From positions 998,635 through 1,062,634 of the forward strand of contig NZ_CBDBDD010000009.1 in NCBI RefSeq assembly GCF_965203655.1: 64,000 nt of DNA. The letters run 5' to 3'. The notes below the pieces were generated by a model, which was not told the DNA's origin, made no database searches, and was given only the letters and a program-made list of their open reading frames with translations. A program made the translations under genes and the position numbers. This document shows, one piece after another, positions 1 to 7,988 of the stretch (its first letter is position 1; the number at the start of each line of letters is the position of its first letter). Origin of the DNA: Poriferisodalis sp965203655 (GTDB lineage: Bacteria > Actinomycetota > Acidimicrobiia > Acidimicrobiales > Poriferisodalaceae).

Positions 1-353
1 CGGGGCGGGATGACCGTGACCAGACCATCGGGGCGCTCGAGGCCGGCTTCGGCGAGCAGCCAGCCGCCGAGGATGCCGTTCTCGGCAGCCGGGATCGGTG
101 CTGAGTGGTAGCCGACCAGGCGCAGCACCTCGATGGCCTCAGCCAGCGTGCCGCCCGATCCGCCAGCGTTCTCGGGGACTGCGATCAAGTCGAAGCCGGT
201 CTCGCAGAACGCGTCCCAGATGTCGGGTGCCCCGCCACTGTCCTCGGCGGCCTGCACCGCTTCGTGGGTGCACAGCTCGCCAAACAGCCGGTCGGCCGTC
301 TCGGTGATCAGCTCGTCGACCACGACCGGCTCGGGAGCGGTAGTGACGGTCAT
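1..353 (-). CDS. Acyl-CoA dehydrogenase, N-terminal part (runs off left edge)
   Basis: The first 117 residues are in the window; the rest lies beyond base 1. The visible part has the helical N-terminal acyl-CoA dehydrogenase layout: a VDELITETADRLF-type opening, then an FDLIAVPENAGGSGGTLAEA segment and a stretch on the lipid-binding side (LRLVGYHSAPIPAAE). The ATG (351-353) overlaps the stop of the upstream dehydrogenase at 350-352, so the two are translationally coupled. Paired acyl-CoA dehydrogenase genes like this often form heteromeric FAD enzymes acting on bulky acyl-CoAs such as sterol side chains; that role is inference from the pairing. Catalytic residues are not visible. Confidence 0.8.
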   Translation of the reverse strand, partial: MTVTTAPEPVVVDELITETADRLFGELCTHEAVQAAEDSGGAPDIWDAFCETGFDLIAVPENAGGSGGTLAEAIEVLRLVGYHSAPIPAAENGILGGWLLAEAGLERPDGLVTVIPP

Positions 354-1501
354 GCCGGCAACCCCTCTAGACCCTTCGAGGCGACCGAGCGCAGGATCTC
401 GATGGTTCCGCCCCGGATCGTGTTGCCCGGGAACGTCACCACGCACTGCGCCAGCAGCCGCTCGAACAGCGATTCGGACTCCGGCGAGTATTCCTCGTCG
501 ATGAGCTGCACCAGCTTCTCGACGACCTCTTGCTCGTAGCGGGTCCCCATCTCCTTCACCAGCGCCGACTCCACCGACGGCGCCTCGCCCTCGTCGATCA
601 GCCGCGCCACCGACAGCGACAGGTTCCTGATGCCCCACCAGCGAGCCGCCAGCTCGCCGAACAGGCCAGACACAGCATCTTCCATCGGCGTGCCGGCTGC
701 CTCGCGCAGCAATTGTTCCACCGTCGAGAAGGGCGACAGCCAGCGGTCGGGGCCGCCGCGTTCATACGCCATCTCGGTGGTGTTCTGGTGCCAGCCCATC
801 CCCGGCTGGCCCACCACGTTGACGTCGGGCACGAACACGTCGTGGAACGTCACCTCGTTGAAGTGATGGCTGCCGTCCAGGAACGGGATCGGGCTGATCT
901 CGAGGCCCGGCGAGCGCAGATCGATCAGGAACTGCGACAGGCCCGCATGCTTGTTGCCATCCTCCATCGGCGCGGTGCGCAGCAGGCAGATGAACCAGTC
1001 ATTCATATGCGCGTTCGACGTCCAGATCTTGGTGCCGTTCACGACCCAACCGTCGTCGGAGCGCTCGGCCCGGGTCGACACCGAGGCCAGGTCTGAGCCG
1101 CTGTCGGGCTCGCTCATGCCGATCGAGAAGCCCAGCTCGCCCCGGCAGATCGGCGGCAAGAACCGCTCCCGCTGCTCGTCGGTGCCGAACTTCAGGATCA
1201 CGTTGCCGGTCTGGCGGTCGGCCACCCAGTGGTGCCCCACCGGTGCGCCCCAGCGCAGCATCTCCTCCACCACGATGAAGCGCTGCACGGCGGTGCGGTC
1301 CGAGCCGCCCCAACGCGACGGCAGCGCCATGCCCACCCAGCCCCGGTCCGCCATCTTGGCCGAGAATTCCCGGTCGTGATCGGCAGCCATGCCCAGGCAT
1401 GGCTCGTGGGTGCCGGGCGGCAGCTCGGCCGCTAGGAACTCGCGAACCTCGGCTTGGAGGTCAAGCTCCGGACCGGTCAATTCGGTGGGCGTGAATCTCA
1501 T
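350..1501 (-). CDS. Acyl-CoA dehydrogenase
   Basis: A 383-residue FAD flavoenzyme oxidising an acyl-CoA to the enoyl-CoA in the cytoplasm. Family signatures: the middle-domain motif GFSIGMSEPDSGSDLAS, then VNGTKIWTSNAH, and a C-terminal FPGNTIRGGTIEILRSVASKGL helix. The motif RGGTIEIL is in the place where classical enzymes have YxGTxEI. Start chosen at ATG 1501 because a GGAGG box lies 7 nt upstream; the frame stays open 87 nt further but without a ribosome site. It is followed by a second dehydrogenase overlapping its stop codon. The substrate cannot be read from the sequence. Confidence 0.9.
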   Translation of the reverse strand: MRFTPTELTGPELDLQAEVREFLAAELPPGTHEPCLGMAADHDREFSAKMADRGWVGMALPSRWGGSDRTAVQRFIVVEEMLRWGAPVGHHWVADRQTGNVILKFGTDEQRERFLPPICRGELGFSIGMSEPDSGSDLASVSTRAERSDDGWVVNGTKIWTSNAHMNDWFICLLRTAPMEDGNKHAGLSQFLIDLRSPGLEISPIPFLDGSHHFNEVTFHDVFVPDVNVVGQPGMGWHQNTTEMAYERGGPDRWLSPFSTVEQLLREAAGTPMEDAVSGLFGELAARWWGIRNLSLSVARLIDEGEAPSVESALVKEMGTRYEQEVVEKLVQLIDEEYSPESESLFERLLAQCVVTFPGNTIRGGTIEILRSVASKGLEGLPA

Positions 1502-1529
1502 CGGCAGGCCTCCGCGGGAAGAAGTGTGA

Positions 1530-3155
1530 CTAAGCCAGGGCGAAGCCGCGGTAGTTGTCGGACGCCACGTCTTCGCACACCTCGACATAGGGCGGGAAGC
1601 CCGGCAGCGGCATGAACACGCGCGTCTTGCCGGGGATGTTCGCCCCCAGGTACCACGAGTTGCACGTGGGATACAGCGTCAGGTCGGCCACGGCATTGAC
1701 GTAGTCGACCCAGTAAGCCTCGGCATCGGGCTCGGGCTCGATGGTGGCGGTGCCGCGCTCGCGCAGTTCGACAAGGCAGCGCGAGATCCAGTCGACGTGC
1801 TGCTCGATGGACGGGATCATGTTGGTCAGCACCGATGGGCTGCCGGGCCCCGACACCGTGAACATGTTCGGGAAGCCCGCCACACCCAAGCCGAGATAGG
1901 TGCGCGGACCAGCGTCCCAGTGATCTGCCAGCCGCATACCGCCACGCCCGGTGATGTTCATGCGCAGCAGCGTTCCGGTCATCGCATCGAAACCGGTGGC
2001 GTACACGATGGCGTCGACCGGATACTCCCGGCCGTCGACGACCACGCCGGCCTGCGAGATGCGCTCGATGGGCGTGTCGGACACGTCCACCAGCTGCACG
2101 TGCGGCAGGTTGAACGTCTCGTAGTAGTTCGTGTCGAGGCAGGGACGCTTGCAGGCAATCGTGTTGTGCGGGGTGAGCTTGGCCGCGACATCGGGGTCAT
2201 CGACGACCTCGCCGATCTTGTCGCGGACGAATTGGGCCACCCGGTCGTTCGACTCGGCGTCCAAGGCGATGTCGCTGTACGCCCGGTAGAAGGTGAAGCC
2301 GCCCACGTCCCACCGCTGCTGCATGCGGTCGTAGAACTCCGCCGCGTCTGCTTCCTTTGCGAGTTCTTCACCGTCGGGCAGCCGCTGCACCATCGCGGCG
2401 TTCTGCTCGAGCATCTTGGCCCGCATTTCGCGATAGTTGGACTTCCAGCGAGCCTGCTCGCCAGGGTCGAGCGGCTCGTTGCGCGCCGGGACCGAGTAGT
2501 TCGGCGTGCGCTGGAACACCGTCAGCTCCTGGCATTCCGCGGCAATGACCGGGATGGCCTGCACCGCCGACGAGCCGGTGCCGATGACGCCCACCGACAG
2601 GCCGCTGAAGTCGACGCCTTCGTGCGGCCAATTGCCGGTGTGGTACGTGGGCCCGGCAAAGGTCTCTGCGCCCTCGAAGTTGGGCATGTTCGTGGTCGAC
2701 AGGCAGCCGGTGGCCATCACCACGAAGCGCGCCCGGTAGAGGCCCCGATCGGTCTGCAGATGCCAGTGGCGGGCATCGTCGTCCCAGTCGACGCGCTCGA
2801 CCGTGGTCTCGAAGTGGATGTCGCGCCGCAGGTCGTACCGGTCGGCTACGTGGTTGGCATACCGGAGGATCTCGGGTTGGCCGGAGTACCGCTCCGACCA
2901 TTCCCACTCCTGTTCGAGCTCGGGGTCGAACGAGTAGGAGTACTGCATCGACTCGACATCGCACCGGGCGCCTGGGTAGCGGTTCCAGTACCAGGTGCCG
3001 CCCACGCCGTCGGCTCGTTCAACGACGGCCACGTCGAAGCCGAGCCCGCGCAGCTTGTGCAGCGAGTACATCCCGGCGAAGCCGGCACCCACGACGACGA
3101 CGTCATGGACCATTGGCGCGTTGCCGTTCGAACTGACCCCGTCGGTGCCGCTCAT
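1530..3155 (-). CDS. Baeyer-Villiger-type flavin monooxygenase
   Basis: A 541-residue NADPH/FAD monooxygenase of the cyclohexanone/phenylacetone monooxygenase group, which inserts oxygen next to ketones. An FAD Rossmann motif (VVVGAGFAGMY) is followed by GGTWYWNRYPGARCD, the Baeyer-Villiger fingerprint FAGPTYHTGNWPH, the NADPH motif GVIGTGSSAVQ and a late ATGFDAMTG segment. Start at ATG 3155 (MSGTDG) gives a short polar leader; ATG 3113 (MVHDVV) is an alternative. It lies 28 bp upstream of the acyl-CoA dehydrogenases on the same strand and is probably co-transcribed, suggesting ketone or sterol-like catabolism (inference). Confidence 0.88.
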   Translation of the reverse strand: MSGTDGVSSNGNAPMVHDVVVVGAGFAGMYSLHKLRGLGFDVAVVERADGVGGTWYWNRYPGARCDVESMQYSYSFDPELEQEWEWSERYSGQPEILRYANHVADRYDLRRDIHFETTVERVDWDDDARHWHLQTDRGLYRARFVVMATGCLSTTNMPNFEGAETFAGPTYHTGNWPHEGVDFSGLSVGVIGTGSSAVQAIPVIAAECQELTVFQRTPNYSVPARNEPLDPGEQARWKSNYREMRAKMLEQNAAMVQRLPDGEELAKEADAAEFYDRMQQRWDVGGFTFYRAYSDIALDAESNDRVAQFVRDKIGEVVDDPDVAAKLTPHNTIACKRPCLDTNYYETFNLPHVQLVDVSDTPIERISQAGVVVDGREYPVDAIVYATGFDAMTGTLLRMNITGRGGMRLADHWDAGPRTYLGLGVAGFPNMFTVSGPGSPSVLTNMIPSIEQHVDWISRCLVELRERGTATIEPEPDAEAYWVDYVNAVADLTLYPTCNSWYLGANIPGKTRVFMPLPGFPPYVEVCEDVASDNYRGFALA

Positions 3156-3353
3156 CGCCGCAGAGACTACCGACGACGCGAACGCCGAGCCGGGTCCGGA
3201 GCGGCCCGCGAGCAAGGCGGGCGAGCGGGTGTCGCAGGGCGAAGCCGCGGCGCGCGCAGCCGGTGAGCACTGCGGACGACAGCGGACAGCAATGACCGGC
3301 GCGACGGGGGATCACCCACACCGCCTCCGCGCGAGCGCGGCCGGTGGCGGTCT

Positions 3354-3373
3354 GCTGTGGCACGCTCCACAGC
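3354..3373. promoter_or_regulatory. Perfect 20-bp dyad abutting the amidase start codon
   Basis: GCTGTGG, six bases, CCACAGC. The right arm ends directly before ATG 3374. The 218-bp divergent gap (3156-3373) between the monooxygenase and the amidase holds no gene. The dyad could be a repressor operator controlling one or both divergent genes, or an mRNA hairpin masking the amidase start. No regulator gene lies adjacent. Confidence 0.5.
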
Positions 3374-4894
3374 ATGAGCGAGCTCTGCGACCTCGATGCC
3401 ACGCATGCGCGAGCGCTGCTGAGCGCGGGCGAGATCTCTGCGCGCGAATTGCTGGAGTCGTGCCTGCAACGGGCCGATGCCACCGACGGGGCGGTCAACG
3501 CCCTCGTCGTTCGCGGCGATGACGCAGCTCGTCGCCAGGCCCTGGCGATCGACGATGCCTGCGCACGGGGGGAGCCTCTCGGCCCGCTGGCGGGTCTGCC
3601 GGTGGCGATCAAGGACATCCAGGCCACGGCCGGGCTCACCACCACCTACGGCGCCGTGCCGTTCGCCGGCAACGTTCCCGAAGCCGACGACGGCATTGTG
3701 GCGCGCGTCAGGGCGGCCGGGGCGGTCATCACCGGCAAGACCAACACGCCCGAGCTGAGCATCGGCGCCAACACCGTCAACCGGCTCTTCGGTGCCACCG
3801 GCAACCCCTTCGATCCGTCGCTGACCTGCGGCGGCAGCTCCGGCGGCTCAGCCGTCGCGCTGGCATGCGGGATGGCGCCGTTGGCCACGGGGTCGGACCA
3901 CGGCGGCAGCCTGCGCATCCCGGCCTCGTACTGCGGTGTGGTCGCCCACCGCTCCACACCTGGCACCGTGGCTCACGACGAGCGCACGATCGGCCGCACC
4001 AACTACAGCGTGTCGGGACCGATGGCCCGCACCGTCGCCGACGCGGCGCTGCTGCTGTCAGTGATCGCGGGCCGCGATCGCGACGCCCGGCGCGACCCCA
4101 TGGCGTTCCCGCTCGATGCCGCGGCATTTGCCGATCTTCCGGCGGTCGATACGGCATCGCTGCGGGTCGGCGTAAGTGCCGACCTCGGCGGGCTGCTGGT
4201 CTCCGGAGCCGTACGGACTGTGTTTGCTGACCGCGTCGAACGGCTCGCCGGGATCGTGGGCTCAATCGACGAGGCCGACATCGATCTCAGCGATGCGCTC
4301 GACGTCGACTGGCAGCTCCGGTCGGACATCTTCGCCACCAACTACCACCGCAGCATCCACAAGTTCGACCCCGAGGCCGCCGGGCCCGATGGCGGCTTCA
4401 ACCCGAACATCCGCGCCACCTACGACGAAGCGCTGAGCACCACGGTGCTCGACATCGCCAAGGCGCGGCGGCGCCAGGTGGAGCTGTTCCGCGCCACCGA
4501 CGCGCTGTTCGATACATACGACGTGCTGATCTGCCCGGGAGTGAGCGTGCCGCCGTTCGACTGGCACCAGCTGTATCCCGCCGAGATCGACGGCCAGCCC
4601 GTTCGCAACTACATGGCGTGGCTGGGGCTGTCGGCTGCCCTCACGGTGGTGGGCCACCCCACCACGGCGCTGCCGTGCGGCCTCGACGGCCAGGGCACAC
4701 CGTTCGGCCTGCAGATCGTCGGCCCGAGCTACAGCGACCGGCGATTGCTGGGCATTGCTGCAGCGCTGGAAGCGGCATTCGCCGACGATCCGGTGACTGC
4801 ACGACCGGTGCCCGACGTGGACTGGTTGGGGTCTGTGGAGACTGCCTGCCGGACCGAAGGCCGGCTGGTGCACGCCGCTGCTCCGCCCCGGTGA
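3374..4894 (+). CDS. Amidase (amidase signature family)
   Basis: A 506-residue serine amidohydrolase. The Ser-cisSer-Lys triad is complete: Lys80 in PVAIKD, cis-Ser155 in CGGSSGGSA and nucleophile Ser179 in GSDHGGSLRIPA. Spacings of 75 and 24 residues are those of well-studied family members. Start ATG 3374 is preferred over the upstream in-frame ATG at 3344 because the homologous part begins with MSELCDLDA and the longer form would translate through the dyad. Substrate unknown: amidases of this type act on aliphatic or aryl amides. Nearby hydantoinase-like and dimethylformamidase-like genes fit a theme of C-N bond hydrolysis. Confidence 0.92.
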   Translation: MSELCDLDATHARALLSAGEISARELLESCLQRADATDGAVNALVVRGDDAARRQALAIDDACARGEPLGPLAGLPVAIKDIQATAGLTTTYGAVPFAGNVPEADDGIVARVRAAGAVITGKTNTPELSIGANTVNRLFGATGNPFDPSLTCGGSSGGSAVALACGMAPLATGSDHGGSLRIPASYCGVVAHRSTPGTVAHDERTIGRTNYSVSGPMARTVADAALLLSVIAGRDRDARRDPMAFPLDAAAFADLPAVDTASLRVGVSADLGGLLVSGAVRTVFADRVERLAGIVGSIDEADIDLSDALDVDWQLRSDIFATNYHRSIHKFDPEAAGPDGGFNPNIRATYDEALSTTVLDIAKARRRQVELFRATDALFDTYDVLICPGVSVPPFDWHQLYPAEIDGQPVRNYMAWLGLSAALTVVGHPTTALPCGLDGQGTPFGLQIVGPSYSDRRLLGIAAALEAAFADDPVTARPVPDVDWLGSVETACRTEGRLVHAAAPPR

Positions 4895-4988
4895 ACGGCA
4901 GAGCTGGACAGCGACATCGCAGCCGGGGCGGACCGTGTGCGCCGACCGGGCTTGGGGCAGCCGGTGCTGCGACGGGCAGCTTCGCCGC

Positions 4989-7370
4989 TCAGCGCGCGCT
5001 GTCGGGTCTGCCGGTGGCGGTGACGCGCAGCGTCGCTTCCACGAAGAGTTCGCGGCCGTTGCTCGGCGCTGTGCGCGTCGTCCAGTCGACCGTGATGGCG
5101 GCGTCGCCGGCACCTGCAGCGGCAGCCTCCGCTCGGGCGGCCGCTGCCGCTTGGGCGGTTGCCCACTCGCGGGCTTCGTCGAGGCTGTGCCAGACCGGAG
5201 GGTCGTCGCCCCAGTGGGCCCGGTAGCTGCCGCGGCGTGGCGCGGTCACCGTGACCTGCTTGGTGATCCTCACGCGGGCGACCGCAGCGCCGACCGCGTT
5301 CGCCACTTCGGCATGGGCCGGAACGATTGCCTCGGTGCCGAGCAGTGCGCCGACGAGCGGGGCGTAGGTGGGAGCCGGAGCGCCGATGGCAACGATGGGA
5401 ACCCCGACACCGGCATCGACCCGGGCGAGCGGAGCGCGATCGGGCGGAGTCGCGGCGGCATCCTCCGCGATCGGCACGCTTGCTGACCCGCTGGATTCGA
5501 GCAAACCCCACAGCGGGTTGGCTCGGCGTTCGCCGTGGGTGTCGCCGGGCTCATCGGCGACGGCTCGTTCCAGTTCCCGATGCCGACGGTCGAGGGCGGT
5601 CTGTGCGAGCTGCCGCCTGGTTTCGCCCGGGGCTATTCCGTCTGCACCGAGCGCGACGCTGAGCAGTGCTTCGGTGGCGCTGCGCAGCGCGATGTTCATG
5701 ACCTGGCGGCTGAGATCGGCGGCATCGCTGCCGACGTCGACGCCGTAGCGATCGCGCTGGCGGCTGAACAGTTCGGCACCGGCCCGGGCAGCCGCTGCAT
5801 CCCACGGTGCTTTCTGCTCTTGCTCCCCGTCTCGATTCGATACGGGTTCACGGGCCGCTCGGGCCCCGGCTTCGGCGTCGATCAAGCCGAGCACCACGCA
5901 GGCGTCGGTCGGTGTCAGTGCAGCTCGTCGCACGTGGCCACCGCGTTCGAGTCGCTCAAGGGCGCCGCGCCAGCGGGCCGACCGCTTGAGGTGCTCCAGC
6001 GGAAGCGCACCGCCGGCGCCGTCGACCAGTCGCATGATCTCGCTGTCGAGGTTGTTCTGGCCCGTGGGGCCGCTGAGGTGCCCGGCCGATGCACCGGATG
6101 CAGTTTGCAGCAGCACCTGGCCGAACTCGGCGAGCGGCCGCTCGGTTTCGAGCTGGCGTCGCAGCATCGGCAGGACGACGTCGGGATGCCGCTGGGCAGC
6201 GACGCACAGCGGCACCACCCTGCGCGGTCCGACAGCCAGCTCGCCGCGACTCCCGTTGACCGGGATCCGGATCTCGCTGTCGCCGCCGAGGCCCACCGTC
6301 ACGGTGGGCAGTGCGGTGACCATCGTGGCGTGATCGCCCACGGTGGCGGTGTCAGCTTCATCGCTGCCGTCGGCTGCTATGGCGGCGCCGTCGCGAATCG
6401 CTGCGATGTCGGTGGTGGTGCCGCCGATGTCAACCACGAGAGCGCCGGTGTCGAGCGTGTCGTGCCCCGTCGTTGAGGATCTCGCGAGGTGGCGGGCACC
6501 GATGACGCTGGCTGCGGGACCCGACAGCACGGTCTCGATCGGTCGTTGCGTCACGAAGTCTGCCGAGACGAGGGAGCCGTCTCCCCTCACCACCATGAGG
6601 CGGGCGTCGAGCTGGAGCGATTCCATTGCCGCCCGGATCGCCCCGGTGAAGCGGGCGGTGATCGAGATGAGCTGTGCGTTGAGCAGCGTCGTCACTGCCC
6701 GCCGGGGGCCGCCGAGCCGTGGTGACAGCTCGTGGCTGCAGGTCACCGGCTTGCCGGTGCGGTCGCGGATGGCATCGCGGGCCTGCAGCTCGTGGGCGGC
6801 ATTGCGGACGCTGAACTGCGCCGCAACGGCGTACGCCTCGACCGACGCGTCGATGCGGTCGAGCTCACGGGCGAGCTCGCCGAGATCGAGCGGGTCGCGT
6901 TCGTCGCCGTGAGCGCCGTGACCACCGCCGACCACCACGACCGGCGCCGACGCGAGGCTGCCGGTCAGCCGATCACGGTCGTCCTCGCTGGCTCGCGTGC
7001 CCGGCCTATCGCCGGTGCCAGCACGCAGCCCGACGCGGACCAGCGTCTCCGATTCGAAACCGATGGCAATGAGCGCAGCAGGTCTCCCTGCGCCCTCGAC
7101 GAGCGCGTTGGTGGCCAGCGTCGTGGAGACCGCCACGAGCCCGATGTCGGCAGCGCTGACGGTGCTGTCCGAAGCGCTGCGACCGCCAGCCAGCACGCTC
7201 GTCATCGCCTCGACCACGCAGCCGTAGAGATCTTCGTGCCGTGTCGGCGTCTTGGCCGCCGACATGACCTGGTCGGTGGCGTGGTCGTACACGACGGCAT
7301 CGGTGAACGTGCCGCCGGTGTCAATGCCTAGACAGAAGCGGCCTGGCGGCGTCCGGAGCGGCGCTGTCAC
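4989..7370 (-). CDS. Hydantoinase/oxoprolinase-family protein (HyuA-like)
   Basis: About 793 residues. The N-terminal ATPase-type domain has GIDTGGTFTDAVVYD, a LVAVSTTLATNAL segment and a second phosphate-binding motif VVDIGGTTTDIAAIRDG, as in ATP-dependent hydantoinases, 5-oxoprolinases and acetone carboxylases. The usual partner (HyuB-like) is not adjacent, so this copy stands alone or pairs with a distant subunit. Start: GTG 7370 (VTAPLRTPPG) lies just before the conserved domain; the frame is open to 7523 but that stretch overlaps the promoter region of the divergent rhodanese gene. The C-terminal 100 residues (about 690 on) are alanine-rich and variable. Convergent with the amidase across a 94-bp gap. 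Confidence 0.85.
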   Translation of the reverse strand: MTAPLRTPPGRFCLGIDTGGTFTDAVVYDHATDQVMSAAKTPTRHEDLYGCVVEAMTSVLAGGRSASDSTVSAADIGLVAVSTTLATNALVEGAGRPAALIAIGFESETLVRVGLRAGTGDRPGTRASEDDRDRLTGSLASAPVVVVGGGHGAHGDERDPLDLGELARELDRIDASVEAYAVAAQFSVRNAAHELQARDAIRDRTGKPVTCSHELSPRLGGPRRAVTTLLNAQLISITARFTGAIRAAMESLQLDARLMVVRGDGSLVSADFVTQRPIETVLSGPAASVIGARHLARSSTTGHDTLDTGALVVDIGGTTTDIAAIRDGAAIAADGSDEADTATVGDHATMVTALPTVTVGLGGDSEIRIPVNGSRGELAVGPRRVVPLCVAAQRHPDVVLPMLRRQLETERPLAEFGQVLLQTASGASAGHLSGPTGQNNLDSEIMRLVDGAGGALPLEHLKRSARWRGALERLERGGHVRRAALTPTDACVVLGLIDAEAGARAAREPVSNRDGEQEQKAPWDAAAARAGAELFSRQRDRYGVDVGSDAADLSRQVMNIALRSATEALLSVALGADGIAPGETRRQLAQTALDRRHRELERAVADEPGDTHGERRANPLWGLLESSGSASVPIAEDAAATPPDRAPLARVDAGVGVPIVAIGAPAPTYAPLVGALLGTEAIVPAHAEVANAVGAAVARVRITKQVTVTAPRRGSYRAHWGDDPPVWHSLDEAREWATAQAAAAARAEAAAAGAGDAAITVDWTTRTAPSNGRELFVEATLRVTATGRPDSAR

Positions 7371-7535
7371 CGCTGCAAGTGTGCCAGCGTTCGTCCTCTC
7401 CAAGTGCAGAGCAGGGCATCGAGTGGACTCAGGCGCTCGCGTCGGTGAGACTGCACGATGGCGTCCCGCTGCGTTCGTTGCGAAGCGGCGGCGGCTGCCC
7501 AACGAGCACAGTCGCAGCGCCACGAGGAGGAACCG

Positions 7536-7943
7536 ATGGGCGTCAAGTCAGTCAACGAGATGGTCGCCGAGGCCAAGACCCGTATCGACAACATCTCGCC
7601 GGCGGAGGCGCACCGTCGTGTCACCGAAGAGGGAGCGCTGATCGTGGACATTCGTGACGTGCGCGAGCTCCAGCGAGACGGCGCCATCCCCGGCTCGATG
7701 CACACGCCCCGGGGCATGCTCGAGTTCTGGGTCTCACCCGACTCGCCCTACAGCAAGCAGGAGTTCTTGGAGGACCGGGAGTTCATCCTGTGCTGTGCGG
7801 GCGGCGCACGCTCGGCGCTGTCTGCCGACACCATGCAGGACATGGGCGTCGGGAAGGTCAGCCATGTCGAGACCGGCTTCGGCGGTTGGCGGGCCGACGG
7901 CATGCCGGTGACCGACTACGACACGTTCAGGTCTCAGCGCTGA
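7536..7943 (+). CDS. Rhodanese-domain protein
   Basis: A 135-residue single rhodanese domain. The active-site loop is CCAGGAR, with Cys87 as likely persulfide-carrying nucleophile, preceded by VDIRDVRE and followed by GFGGWRADGMPV. Start at ATG 7536 is fixed by a GAGGAGG box 6 nt upstream. Such proteins transfer sulfane sulfur to cyanide, thiols or carrier proteins; the physiological acceptor cannot be read. Divergent from the hydantoinase gene (165 bp apart) and 45 bp upstream of the dimethylformamidase-like gene on the same strand. Confidence 0.9.
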   Translation: MGVKSVNEMVAEAKTRIDNISPAEAHRRVTEEGALIVDIRDVRELQRDGAIPGSMHTPRGMLEFWVSPDSPYSKQEFLEDREFILCCAGGARSALSADTMQDMGVGKVSHVETGFGGWRADGMPVTDYDTFRSQR

Positions 7944-7988
7944 GCTCTGCACGCAGCCGAGCCTGCTGAGCAACTTCGAAACAACCTC

